DNA of 64,000 bases from Pseudomonadales bacterium (GTDB lineage: Bacteria; Pseudomonadota; Gammaproteobacteria; Pseudomonadales; Azotimanducaceae): the NCBI GenBank assembly GCA_019634925.1, contig JAHCAL010000003.1:248001-312000 (forward strand), read 5' to 3'. Positions 1 to 10,858 of the stretch are shown here, piece by piece; position 1 is the first letter of the stretch; the number at the start of each line of letters is the position of its first letter. A model generated the notes under the pieces. That model had not been told where the DNA came from. It made no database searches and saw only the letters and a program-made list of their open reading frames with translations. Both the position numbers and the translations under genes were made by a program.

Positions 1-516
1 GATTTCGCGCGCCACGTGGTGGGGCTCGAAGGCGCGCACTCCACCGAAATCGAACTCGACACGCCGTATCCGGTGATCGCGCTCATCACCGAGTGGACCA
101 CGGGTACCGGGCAGGTCGAGCAGCGCAGCAGCGCGAGCGATCTCGGCGGCACCATGCGGCTCGGCGAGCAGGTCTGTGTGCTGGAACCCGGCACCCTCGC
201 GGCACGGGTCTACGGTGCGGCAGAGGTCCGTGAACGGCACCGGCATCGCTACGAAGTCAACAACGACTACCTGCCCAAGCTGGTCGAGGCGGGTCTCGTG
301 GTGTCCGGGCGCTCGGTCGACGGCGAACTGGTCGAAATGATCGAACTCGCGGACCATCCGTGGTTTCTCGCCTGCCAGTTCCACCCGGAGTTCACGTCGT
401 CCCCCCGCTACGGACACCCGTTGTTCACCGGTTTCATCGAGGCGGCGCTTGCGCATGCCGCCTCGAACGGCACGACTCTGGTGTCTGCGCTTGCCGTCGG
501 CGACGGCCCCAGCTGA
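1..516 (+). CDS. pyrG: CTP synthase, C-terminal part (partial)
   Basis: The reading frame is open from base 1, so the gene begins left of the window; about 171 residues remain. They match the end of the glutamine amidotransferase domain of CTP synthase, which makes CTP from UTP, ATP and glutamine in the cytosol. The stretch ACQFHPEF carries the His and Glu of the amidotransferase catalytic triad, and the preceding [11 protein letters not shown] region is typical of the family. The next gene, kdsA, starts 11 bases after the stop. pyrG-kdsA-eno is a classic gammaproteobacterial order, which supports the call. The synthetase domain and the nucleophilic Cys lie outside the window. Confidence 0.96.
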   Translation, partial: DFARHVVGLEGAHSTEIELDTPYPVIALITEWTTGTGQVEQRSSASDLGGTMRLGEQVCVLEPGTLAARVYGAAEVRERHRHRYEVNNDYLPKLVEAGLVVSGRSVDGELVEMIELADHPWFLACQFHPEFTSSPRYGHPLFTGFIEAALAHAASNGTTLVSALAVGDGPS

Positions 517-527
517 ACAGGTGATCC

Positions 528-2667
<2,140 letters not shown>

Positions 2668-2718
2668 CGGACGGCGCGGGTGCCGGACAACCAGGACCGC
2701 AGGGAAACATTCGCAGGG

Positions 2719-3006
2719 ATGCGCGCGCTCATCGTGATGCTGATGCTGCTGACCGCCGTGCTGCAGCACAAGGCGTGGTTCAGCGAGGTCGGTCATGCCG
2801 GCGCCGTGCGCCTGCGTGCGCAGCTCGCCGAAGAGGCGCACCGGGCGGACCAGCTCGCCGAGCGGAACCGGCGCCTGACCGCGGAAGTGCTGGTGCTGAA
2901 GAGCGGTGCGGACGACGGTTACGCGGCGGTCGAAGCCCGGGCGCGCAGCGATCTCGGCATGGTGCGCAAGGGTGAGACCTTCTACCTCGTGGCCGATCAT
3001 CGATGA
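2719..3006 (+). CDS. ftsB: Cell division protein FtsB
   Basis: A small bitopic inner-membrane protein of the divisome, normally in complex with FtsL and FtsQ. From the ATG at 2719 it is 95 residues: a transmembrane helix at about residues 2-18, then a coiled coil (about 28-62) and the conserved tail ARSDLGMVRKGETFY, which corresponds to the ARNELSMTRPGETFY end of E. coli FtsB. A GTG at 2680 would add 13 hydrophilic residues ahead of the helix. I prefer 2719 because the family starts directly with the helix, but the ribosome-binding sequence does not settle it. It is immediately downstream of eno, its usual place. Confidence 0.9.
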   Translation: MRALIVMLMLLTAVLQHKAWFSEVGHAGAVRLRAQLAEEAHRADQLAERNRRLTAEVLVLKSGADDGYAAVEARARSDLGMVRKGETFYLVADHR

Positions 3007-3067
3007 GCCGCACCCACCACCGCCAGGTTCACCCATCTTGAATCGAGCCGATCTCGCCGGCATCGGC

Positions 3068-3706
3068 ATGACCTCGAAGCGGACCCGCGAGCGGCTCCTC
3101 GCGCGCCTGCGGGAGCAGGGGATCGGCAACGAGCGCGTGCTGGCTGCCATCGGTGCGGTACCTCGGCATGCCTTTGTCGACGAAGCGCTCGCGCACCGGG
3201 CCTACGAGGATACGGCACTGCCGATCGGATTGGGCCAGACGCTCTCGCAACCCTTTGTCGTGGCCCTCATGACGCAGACCCTGCTCGACGTGGCGCGTCC
3301 GCGGGTGCTGGAGGTCGGCACCGGGTCCGGCTACCAGACGGCCATCCTTGCGCGGATGCGCCCGGACGTGCGGCGCATCTTCACGGTGGAGCGCCATGCG
3401 GTGCTCGCGGAGCGTGCCGAGACGCGGCTCACCGCGCTGCGCATCACCGGCGCACGCTTCCGGCACGGCGACGGCTACGAAGGCTGGCCGGAAGAGGGGC
3501 CGTTCGACGGCATCCTGGTGACGGCCGCGCCGCCTTCGGTACCGCAGGCGCTGCTCGAGCAGTTGAAGGTGGGCGGCCGTCTGGTGGTACCTGTCGGTGG
3601 CGAGGACATCCAGGAACTGCAGGTGGTGGACCGAACCGCGCGCGGTTACCGGGTCGACACGGTCGAATACGTTCGCTTCGTCCCACTCCTCAAGGGGAAG
3701 CGTTGA
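3068..3706 (+). CDS. pcm: Protein-L-isoaspartate O-methyltransferase
   Basis: SAM-dependent repair enzyme (212 residues) that methylates L-isoaspartyl residues in aged proteins. The start MTSKRTRERL at 3068 matches the Pseudomonas Pcm N-terminus; a TTG at 3038 would add ten residues. Family motifs: ALPIGLGQTLSQPFVVA, the SAM-binding VLEVGTGSGYQTAIL, the segment DGILVTAAPP and the C-terminal VRFVPLLKG. In many gammaproteobacteria ispD, ispF, truD and surE stand between ftsB and pcm; here only 61 bases separate the two genes. The DUF368 gene begins 5 bases after the stop. Confidence 0.95.
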   Translation: MTSKRTRERLLARLREQGIGNERVLAAIGAVPRHAFVDEALAHRAYEDTALPIGLGQTLSQPFVVALMTQTLLDVARPRVLEVGTGSGYQTAILARMRPDVRRIFTVERHAVLAERAETRLTALRITGARFRHGDGYEGWPEEGPFDGILVTAAPPSVPQALLEQLKVGGRLVVPVGGEDIQELQVVDRTARGYRVDTVEYVRFVPLLKGKR

Positions 3707-3710
3707 AACC

Positions 3711-4637
3711 GTGAACGACAGCGGCAATCACGACGGTCCGGCCCCCGGGTCCAGCGGCGCGGCGCTGCGCCGCTCGGGTATCCGCGCATGGCTCGCGCTC
3801 GCGCTGCGCGGCATGGCGATGGGCGTCGCCGAGCTGGTGCCCGGCGTGTCCGGTGGCACCATCGCGTTCATCACCGGGATCTATGACGAACTGGTCCGTA
3901 CGCTCTCGCGGCTCGGTCCGGGCATGCTGGTGACGCTCTGGCGGCGGGGGCCGGGCGCCGTCTGGCGGGAGCACAACTTCGCGTTTCTCGTCGTGCTCGG
4001 CGCGGGCATGCTGCTCAGCGTGCTCGTGTTCGCGCACCTGTTTCGCTACCTGCTGGATACCGTCCCCCCGGTGGTATGGGCCTTCTTTTTCGGGCTGATC
4101 GTCGCGTCCGTGGTCCAGATCGGCCGGCGCCGCCCGCTCCGGCTGCTGCTCGGCCCGGGACTGGTCGGCGTCGCCGCCGGACTCGCGCTGCTGCTGCTCG
4201 AGCCGGTGCAGTCGGGGACGAGCCTCTGGGTGTTCTTCCTCGGCGGCATGGCCGCGGTCTCGGCGTGGCTGCTGCCCGCGGTGTCGGGGAGTTTCCTGCT
4301 GCTCGTGCTGGGCCTCTACGAACCGGTGCTGCGCGCGGTGGCTGCGCTCGACCTGCCGATCCTGGTCGCGGTGGCCGGCGGCTGCCTGGCGGGCATCCTG
4401 TGCATGGCGCGCCTGCTGCATTGGCTCATGGTGCACGTCCGCGAACCGGTCCTGGCGCTGCTCACCGGATTCATGGCCGGCTCGCTCGTGCAGTTGTGGC
4501 CCTGGCGTGTGGATGGCGCGCCGGTCGCGCCATCCGGGTACCATGCCGCCACGGATGAGCCGGCGCTGGTGTTCCTGTCCATGCTGGCCGCGTTCTCCGG
4601 TATGGTTGTGTTATGGCTGCTATCGCGACTGGAATGA
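3711..4637 (+). CDS. DUF368 membrane protein (probable undecaprenyl-phosphate translocase)
   Basis: A polytopic inner-membrane protein of 308 residues with a short hydrophilic N-terminus. It carries the DUF368 signature MAMGVAELVPGVSGGTIAFITGIYDEL (quoted in parts: GMAMGVAELVPG, SGGTIAFITGIY) and a second half with SAWLLPAVSGSFLLLVLGLYE, the internally repeated motif of the family. DUF368 proteins (PopT) are known to flip undecaprenyl phosphate back across the membrane for reuse in envelope synthesis. The GTG at 3711 was chosen because it follows pcm and precedes the first helix. The stop overlaps the nlpD start (ATGA), so the two are probably translationally coupled. No regulatory site is evident. 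Confidence 0.88.
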   Translation: MNDSGNHDGPAPGSSGAALRRSGIRAWLALALRGMAMGVAELVPGVSGGTIAFITGIYDELVRTLSRLGPGMLVTLWRRGPGAVWREHNFAFLVVLGAGMLLSVLVFAHLFRYLLDTVPPVVWAFFFGLIVASVVQIGRRRPLRLLLGPGLVGVAAGLALLLLEPVQSGTSLWVFFLGGMAAVSAWLLPAVSGSFLLLVLGLYEPVLRAVAALDLPILVAVAGGCLAGILCMARLLHWLMVHVREPVLALLTGFMAGSLVQLWPWRVDGAPVAPSGYHAATDEPALVFLSMLAAFSGMVVLWLLSRLE

Positions 4638-5821
4638 AGCCCTGCCTGGTTGTGCCGATCGTGCTGGCGCTGTCGCTCGGCGCGTGTACCCAACTGGGTG
4701 ACCCGCCGGTGGTGGACCTGACGGGCGGTGTGGTCGAGCCGCGTGATGCTCCGCGGGCAACGGTCGCGCCGGGCGTACCGGCAGCCACCGCCCGGGACGG
4801 CGGCGTGGCGGCCCTGCCCGAGATCCACGTCGTACAGGCCGGCGACACGCTCTACGGAATCGCCTGGCGTTACGGGATCGACTACCGTGAACTGGCCGCG
4901 AAGAACGGCATCTCGGCGCCGTACCGCATCGCAGTCGGCCAGCAGCTGCGCATCGCCCCACCCGGGCAGGCCGTGCACGCGCCTGGCGGCGTCGCGGCAC
5001 TGCCGGCGGCCAGACCGTACGGGGAAATCGAACCCGCGCCGGAATCCACGCGCGGCTTCGAATACGTGCCGGACGGCCCCGCGGGCCCGGCCGGCCCCGG
5101 CGGCAGCGAACGCTGGCAGGATCTCCCGCCGCCTTCGGCGCCGGTGGTTGCGGCACCCGCGGCGGGCGCGCCGTTTCCGCAACCGATCGAGCCGCCTCCG
5201 CCCGGATCCCGGCCGATCGACCCGCAACCGATCGAGCCGCAACCGATCGAGCCGCAACCGATGCGGCCGCAGCCGATCGAGCCGCCACCCGCAAGGCCCC
5301 AGCCGATCGAGCCGCCGCCGTCCGTGCCTGTGGCCGCGACACCTTCACCGGCCGCATCGACACCTGCGCCTGCAACACCAGCACCCGCAACACCAGCACC
5401 CGCAACGCCAGCACCCGCAACGCCTGCGCCCGCCACACCGGCGGCGCCGCGCCCGGCGCCCGCCGCCGGCTGGCGCTGGCCGACCGCGGGTCCCGTGCAG
5501 AAAGGTTTCGGTGACGGCAACCGCGGCATCGATTTCCGGCTCGACCCGGGTCAGCCGGTGGTGGCTGCCGGCGGCGGCGAAGTGGTGTACGCGGGCAATG
5601 GCCTCGGCGGCTTCAGGTACCTGGTGATCGTCAAGCACGATCAGCGGTTCCTGAGCGCCTACAGCCTGAACCGCCCGATCGTGGTGGCGGAGGGTCAGCG
5701 GATCGAAGCGGGCGCGCCGATCGCCGAGCGTGAAACGGGTGGTGGCAGCGCCGGGACCCTGCGTTTCGAGATCCGCCGCGACGGCCAGCCGGTCGATCCG
5801 GGGAGCGTCATCGGGCGCTGA
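4634..5821 (+). CDS. nlpD: NlpD-like lipoprotein: LysM and degenerate LytM (M23) domains
   Basis: 395 residues from the ATG at 4634. A lipoprotein signal ends in LSLGAC (lipid-bearing Cys18). A LysM domain follows at about 64-108 (IHVVQAGDTLYGIAWRYG), which binds peptidoglycan. A long low-complexity linker with PQPIE and TPAPA repeats (about 185-280) leads to a C-terminal LytM/M23 domain (about 285-395). In E. coli NlpD the LytM domain is catalytically dead and activates amidase AmiC at the septum. Here even the residual histidines are gone: the usual YAHN is YSLN and LHFEIR is LRFEIR. A regulatory, non-enzymatic role is inferred. Its usual downstream neighbour rpoS is missing. Confidence 0.88.
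   Translation: MKPCLVVPIVLALSLGACTQLGDPPVVDLTGGVVEPRDAPRATVAPGVPAATARDGGVAALPEIHVVQAGDTLYGIAWRYGIDYRELAAKNGISAPYRIAVGQQLRIAPPGQAVHAPGGVAALPAARPYGEIEPAPESTRGFEYVPDGPAGPAGPGGSERWQDLPPPSAPVVAAPAAGAPFPQPIEPPPPGSRPIDPQPIEPQPIEPQPMRPQPIEPPPARPQPIEPPPSVPVAATPSPAASTPAPATPAPATPAPATPAPATPAPATPAAPRPAPAAGWRWPTAGPVQKGFGDGNRGIDFRLDPGQPVVAAGGGEVVYAGNGLGGFRYLVIVKHDQRFLSAYSLNRPIVVAEGQRIEAGAPIAERETGGGSAGTLRFEIRRDGQPVDPGSVIGR
5160..5450 (+). repeat. Proline-rich coding repeats inside nlpD
   Basis: Two tandem arrays in frame. The first (about 5175-5325) repeats a 15-base unit encoding PQPIE with substitutions (PIEPP, PIDPQ, PMRPQ). The second (about 5365-5445) repeats a unit encoding TPAPA about five times. They build an extended linker between LysM and LytM. 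Such arrays are prone to slippage, so copy number may vary between strains. Confidence 0.8.
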
Positions 5822-5841
5822 AGCGCTCCGTCAGGCGGGGA

Positions 5842-6165
5842 TCAGCGTTCCAGCATGGCGCGCTTGCCCGGCTTGCCGTTCCAGTCGTCGGCGTCCGGCA
5901 GCGCGTCCTTCTTCTCGGTGATGTTCGGCCAGATCTCGGCCATTTCCTGGTTGATGCGCAGGAAGTCCTGCTGGTCGGCAGGCAGCTCGTCCTCGGAGAA
6001 GATCGCGTCGACCGGGCACTCCGGCTCGCACAGCGCGCAGTCGATGCACTCGTCGGGATGGATGACGAGCATGTTGGGACCTTCGTAGAAGCAGTCCACC
6101 GGACAGACTTCGACGCAGTCCGTGTGCTTGCACTTGATGCAGTTCTCACCGATGACGAAGGTCAT
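5842..6165 (-). CDS. fdxA: Ferredoxin, 7Fe-8S type (FdxA)
   Basis: A 107-residue soluble electron carrier. The N-terminal half holds the seven-iron ferredoxin cysteine pattern: [17 protein letters not shown] for one cluster region and [12 protein letters not shown] for the other. The remainder is the family's usual acidic tail ending in [12 protein letters not shown]. The sequence resembles FdxA of Pseudomonas and Azotobacter ferredoxin I, and the gene next to mutS is the usual place. It faces nlpD with only 20 bases between the two stop codons and is probably transcribed from its own promoter in the 82-base gap before mutS ends. Its electron partner cannot be read from the sequence. Confidence 0.95.
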   Translation of the reverse strand: MTFVIGENCIKCKHTDCVEVCPVDCFYEGPNMLVIHPDECIDCALCEPECPVDAIFSEDELPADQQDFLRINQEMAEIWPNITEKKDALPDADDWNGKPGKRAMLER

Positions 6166-6247
6166 TGCGTACGCCCTGGTTTCGCGAAAGCCCGGTATTC
6201 TAATGATATTGCCCGGTGTGTCGAGAGAACGGGGCAGGGCGGCCTGG

Positions 6248-8881
6248 TCAGGTCTCGGGCGGAGTCGACGTCGCTGCGAGGGACTTCAGCTCGTAGAGCA
6301 GCTCGAGCGCGCCGCGCGGGGTGAGCGCGTCGGGATCGAGCGCCGCGAGCCGTTCGATCAGTTCGGCGCCGGGCCCGGTCAGGCTGTCTTCGGCCGGGCC
6401 AGCCGACCGGGCGGTGGGGCTGGCTGCCGAACGGAACAGATCGCCCTGCGCCGGATCGCGCGGCGCTGCCTCTTCGAGTTCCACGAGCTTGCGCCGCGCG
6501 GCGGCGAGTACCGGTGCGGGCACGCCGGCGAGGCGCGCGACCTGGATGCCGTAGCTCTGGCTGGCCGGTCCTTCGGTGACGCTGTGCAGGAACACGATGC
6601 GGCCCTGGTGTTCGGTCGCGGCGAGATGCACGTTGGCGGTCGCCGGCAGCTCGCTCGCGAGCGTGGTCAGCTCGAAGTAGTGGGTCGCGAACAGCGTGAA
6701 CGCGCGGCGTTCGTTGGCGAGCCATGCGGCGGTCGCCCAGGCCAGCGCGAGCCCGTCGTAGGTGCTGGTGCCGCGGCCGATCTCGTCCAGCAGGACGAGG
6801 CTGTGCGCGGTCGCGTGGTGCAGGATGTTGGCCGTCTCGGTCATCTCGACCATGAAGGTCGAGCGTCCGCCGGAGAGGTCGTCGGATGCGCCGATGCGCG
6901 TGAAGATGCGGTCCACGGGACCGAGCCGCGCCGCGCGCGCGGGTACGCCCGATCCCGTGTAGGCGAGCAGCGCGATCAGCGCCGACTGGCGCATGTAGGT
7001 GGACTTCCCGCCCATGTTCGGACCGGTGACGATCAGCATGCGGCGCCGGTCGTCGAGGCGGAGGTCGTTCGGGACGAACGGCGTGTCGCTCGCCGCGCGC
7101 ACCACCGGATGCCAGCCCTCGTTGATCTCGATCACGGGTTCATCGGTCAGTTCCGGCCGGCAGAAACCGAGGCGCGCCATGCGCTCGGCGAAACTCGCCA
7201 GCACGTCGAGTTCCGCCGCGGCAGCGGCGAGTGTGCGCAGCGCCGCGATCGGGTCGGCCAGGAATACGACGAGTTCGTCATACAGAGAGCGTTCGAGTTT
7301 CAGCGCGCGGCTCTGGCTGGTCAGCGCCTCGTCCTCGAATGCCTTGAGCTCAGGCGTGACGTAGCGTTCGGCATTCTTCAGGGTCTGACGCCGGATGTAG
7401 TCGGCCGGCACGGTATTGCCTGCCGCCCGGCTGGTCTCGATGTAATAGCCGTGGACACGGTTGTAACCCACCTTGAGCGCGGCGATGCCGGTGCGCGAGC
7501 GCTCGCTGCGCTCCAGCTCGGCGAGCCATTCGGCGGCGTTGCCGGTGAGGTCGCGCAGCTCGTCGAGGCGCGCGTCGTAACCGCGCGCGATGACGCCGCC
7601 GTCGCGGATCGTGGCCGGCGGCGCCTCGACCAGGGCGCGCTCGAGCCGCTCGAGCAGCTCCGTAAAGGGCGGCATGCGTTCGCGGAGTTCACCCAACCGC
7701 GCCGCGGCCGGCACTGCCAGCAGGCGCCGGATCTCCGGGAGTTGCCGCAGTGCGGCGCGCAGTCGTGCGAGATCGCGCGGGGTCACCCGGCCGAGCGCGA
7801 GCCGGCCGACGATGCGCTCGAGATCGCCGAGTTCGCGCAGCGCCGTGCGCAGGTCGTCGAGTACTCCGGCGTCGTCGAGCGCCGCGACGGCATCCTGGCG
7901 CGCGCGCACTTCCGCCGCGGCACGTACCGGCGCGTTCAGCCAGCGGCGCAGCAGCCGCGCGCCCATCGGCGTGCGGGTGGTGTCGAGCAGGGCGAACAGG
8001 GTCTGGTCCTCGCTGCCGTCGAGCCGCCGGTCGATCTCGAGGTTGCGCCGCGAATGCGGATCGAGCGCGATCACCGCGGCATGGTCGAGCCGGGTGAGCC
8101 GGTCGATGAAGGCGAGGTCCTGGCATTGCGCATGCTTCGCGTAGGCGAGCACGGCGGCCGCTGCGCCGACGGCCGCCGAACCGCCCGGCACCCCGAAACC
8201 GGCCAGGTCGTGGGTGCCGAAATGCCGGGTGAGCCGCGCGAGCCCCAGGTCGTGGTCGAACTCCAGCGCGCTCCGTTCGCGGACGGCGATGCCCGGCAGC
8301 GCGAAGACCGCTGGCAGCGGCATGGGGGTCAGCAGTTCGGCGGGCCGCAGGCGCGCGAGTTCGGCCGTGAGCGCCCCGTCGTCCGGGAGTTCCGCGAACA
8401 GGAACTCACCGCTGCCGAGATTCAGCACCGCGAGCGCCCAGCCGCCGGCGGCGCGATTGAGCCCGGCGAGCAGGCTCTCGCGCGCGCCGTCCTGCAGGGC
8501 TTCCTCGGTGAGCGTGCCCGGCGTGACGATGCGCTGGACACGCCGCTCGACCGGCCCCTTCGAGGTCGCCGGGTCGCCGATCTGTTCGCAGATCGCGACG
8601 CTGATGCCGAGCCGGACCAGCCGCGCGAGGTAGCCGTCCACCGCGTGGAACGGCACCCCGCACATGGGTATCGGCCGGCCGGCGGACTGGCCGCGTGCGG
8701 TGAGCGTGATGTCGAGCAGCGCGGCGGCACGCTCGGCGTCCTCGAAGAAGAGCTCGTAGAAGTCGCCCATGCGGTAGAACAACAGCGCGTCCGGGTGCTC
8801 CGCCTTGATGCGCAGGTACTGCTGCATCATTGGCGTATGCTCGGGCGTGTGCTCGGATGTATGGTCGGTTGCGGCGCTCAT
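6248..8881 (-). CDS. mutS: DNA mismatch repair protein MutS
   Basis: 877 residues, slightly longer than E. coli MutS (853). MutS recognises mispairs and starts MutL-dependent repair. After a short Thr/Glu/His/Pro-rich leader with an internal repeat ([10 protein letters not shown]), the mismatch-binding motif appears as [15 protein letters not shown], with the Phe and Glu that contact the mispair. The C-terminal ATPase shows the Walker A motif [14 protein letters not shown] (about 617-630), the segment [16 protein letters not shown] and the [11 protein letters not shown] signature. The gene is divergent from recA; the roughly 220-base gap holds the recA SOS box. fdxA follows on the same strand. 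Confidence 0.97.
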   Translation of the reverse strand: MSAATDHTSEHTPEHTPMMQQYLRIKAEHPDALLFYRMGDFYELFFEDAERAAALLDITLTARGQSAGRPIPMCGVPFHAVDGYLARLVRLGISVAICEQIGDPATSKGPVERRVQRIVTPGTLTEEALQDGARESLLAGLNRAAGGWALAVLNLGSGEFLFAELPDDGALTAELARLRPAELLTPMPLPAVFALPGIAVRERSALEFDHDLGLARLTRHFGTHDLAGFGVPGGSAAVGAAAAVLAYAKHAQCQDLAFIDRLTRLDHAAVIALDPHSRRNLEIDRRLDGSEDQTLFALLDTTRTPMGARLLRRWLNAPVRAAAEVRARQDAVAALDDAGVLDDLRTALRELGDLERIVGRLALGRVTPRDLARLRAALRQLPEIRRLLAVPAAARLGELRERMPPFTELLERLERALVEAPPATIRDGGVIARGYDARLDELRDLTGNAAEWLAELERSERSRTGIAALKVGYNRVHGYYIETSRAAGNTVPADYIRRQTLKNAERYVTPELKAFEDEALTSQSRALKLERSLYDELVVFLADPIAALRTLAAAAAELDVLASFAERMARLGFCRPELTDEPVIEINEGWHPVVRAASDTPFVPNDLRLDDRRRMLIVTGPNMGGKSTYMRQSALIALLAYTGSGVPARAARLGPVDRIFTRIGASDDLSGGRSTFMVEMTETANILHHATAHSLVLLDEIGRGTSTYDGLALAWATAAWLANERRAFTLFATHYFELTTLASELPATANVHLAATEHQGRIVFLHSVTEGPASQSYGIQVARLAGVPAPVLAAARRKLVELEEAAPRDPAQGDLFRSAASPTARSAGPAEDSLTGPGAELIERLAALDPDALTPRGALELLYELKSLAATSTPPET

Positions 8882-9043
8882 CGGTGCGGCGTTCGGGCGG
8901 ATCCGTACACGGGCGCCGGCAGGGTGTGCAGCGCGGCCCCGGAGTGAACCATCCGCGCTGCGCGAGCGTCAACGGCGGGGCGCCATTCGCCCGGGCGGAT
9001 GTACGTGATCGACCCTTCGTTGCGGGCCGGCGGTTGCCAAGAG

Positions 9044-9063
9044 TACTGAACGGATATACAGTA
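9044..9063 (+). promoter_or_regulatory. LexA (SOS) box in the recA promoter
   Basis: The 20-base sequence TACTGAACGGATATACAGTA fits the gammaproteobacterial LexA operator, CTG-N10-CAG with flanking TA on both sides. It lies 40 bases upstream of the recA start. A possible promoter overlaps it: TTGCCA at 9034-9039, and 17 bases on TACAGT at 9057-9062. LexA binding would block that promoter. This is direct evidence of an SOS-type control of recA and probably recX. Confidence 0.9.
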
Positions 9064-9102
9064 CCAGCCACTTCCGCCGCAACCGCATTCCAGGAGCGCA
9101 TG

Positions 9103-10215
<1,113 letters not shown>

Positions 10216-10218
10216 TCC

Positions 10219-10740
10219 GTGCGCCGGCGCGCCTCGCCGAGTGGACCCGCCCTCCCGGGCGTGGGCCGTGCCGCTGGTGCCTCGGCGTCACCGGAAGCGT
10301 CGCGCGCACGGGCGCTGGATCGGGGTGTGCGGGTCCTGGCCGGTCGCGAACACTCAGCGGCCGAGCTCGTTCGCAAACTGACCGGTAAAGGCATCGATCC
10401 GGGTGAGGCGCGCGCAGTCGTTGCGGATCTTGCCGAGCGCAACCTGCAGTCCGACGAACGGTTCACCGAAGCCTTCGTGCGCAGTCGCGTCGAACGCGGC
10501 TACGGGCCGCTCTGGATCCGCCAGGCGCTGCAGCAGAAAGGCGTGGCCGATGCGCTGGTTGCCGCGCACCTGGACGATCCCGCTGCGGTGTGGGCGGAGC
10601 GCGCCGAGCGTGCCCGGTACCGCCGCTTCGGCGAGACCGCGCCGCTCCTGCGCACCGAATGGACGCGCCAGGCGCGTTTTCTTGCCCAGCGCGGATTCCC
10701 CACCGACATCGTGGTCCGGGTGCTCGGCCGACAGGGCTGA
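10219..10740 (+). CDS. recX: RecA regulatory protein RecX
   Basis: 173 residues from a GTG at 10219, three bases after the recA stop. RecX binds RecA filaments and limits their extension. Repeats of the RecX three-helix type are visible: AGREHSAAELVRKLTGKG, then ERFTEAFVRSRVERGYGPLWIRQALQQKGV, then TEWTRQARFLAQRGFPTDIVVRVLG. The first 30 or so residues are rich in Arg, Pro, Gly and Ala and look disordered; the true start could be further in. Position after recA is decisive for the call. Confidence 0.92.
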   Translation: MRRRASPSGPALPGVGRAAGASASPEASRARALDRGVRVLAGREHSAAELVRKLTGKGIDPGEARAVVADLAERNLQSDERFTEAFVRSRVERGYGPLWIRQALQQKGVADALVAAHLDDPAAVWAERAERARYRRFGETAPLLRTEWTRQARFLAQRGFPTDIVVRVLGRQG

Positions 10741-10798
10741 CAGCGCGGCGCACAGCCGTTCGTGACACCCGATTGCCTGGCCACCACGCTGCGCCTGC

Positions 10799-10827
10799 AT
10801 GGCATTCGGCGGCCGTTTCTTTATACT
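10799..10827 (+). promoter_or_regulatory. Candidate sigma-70 promoter for alaS
   Basis: TATACT at 10822-10827 is a good -10 element 32 bases before the alaS start. A weak -35 (TGGCAT at 10800-10805) stands 16 bases upstream. The rest of the 118-base gap between recX and alaS shows nothing else I can support. Confidence 0.45.
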
Positions 10828-10858
10828 CAGCGCCCCTGATTTCCAAGCTGTCAGCCTG

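Noticed and set aside
5160..5450. Regular short repeats that could suggest a CRISPR array
   Set aside because: The units are in-frame codons for Pro-rich motifs, with no unique spacers, and lie inside nlpD.
6122..8947. Long plus-strand frame opposite mutS
   Set aside because: Shadow of mutS; composition is Arg/Gly/Ala/Glu-rich without domains, and mutS on the other strand is certain.
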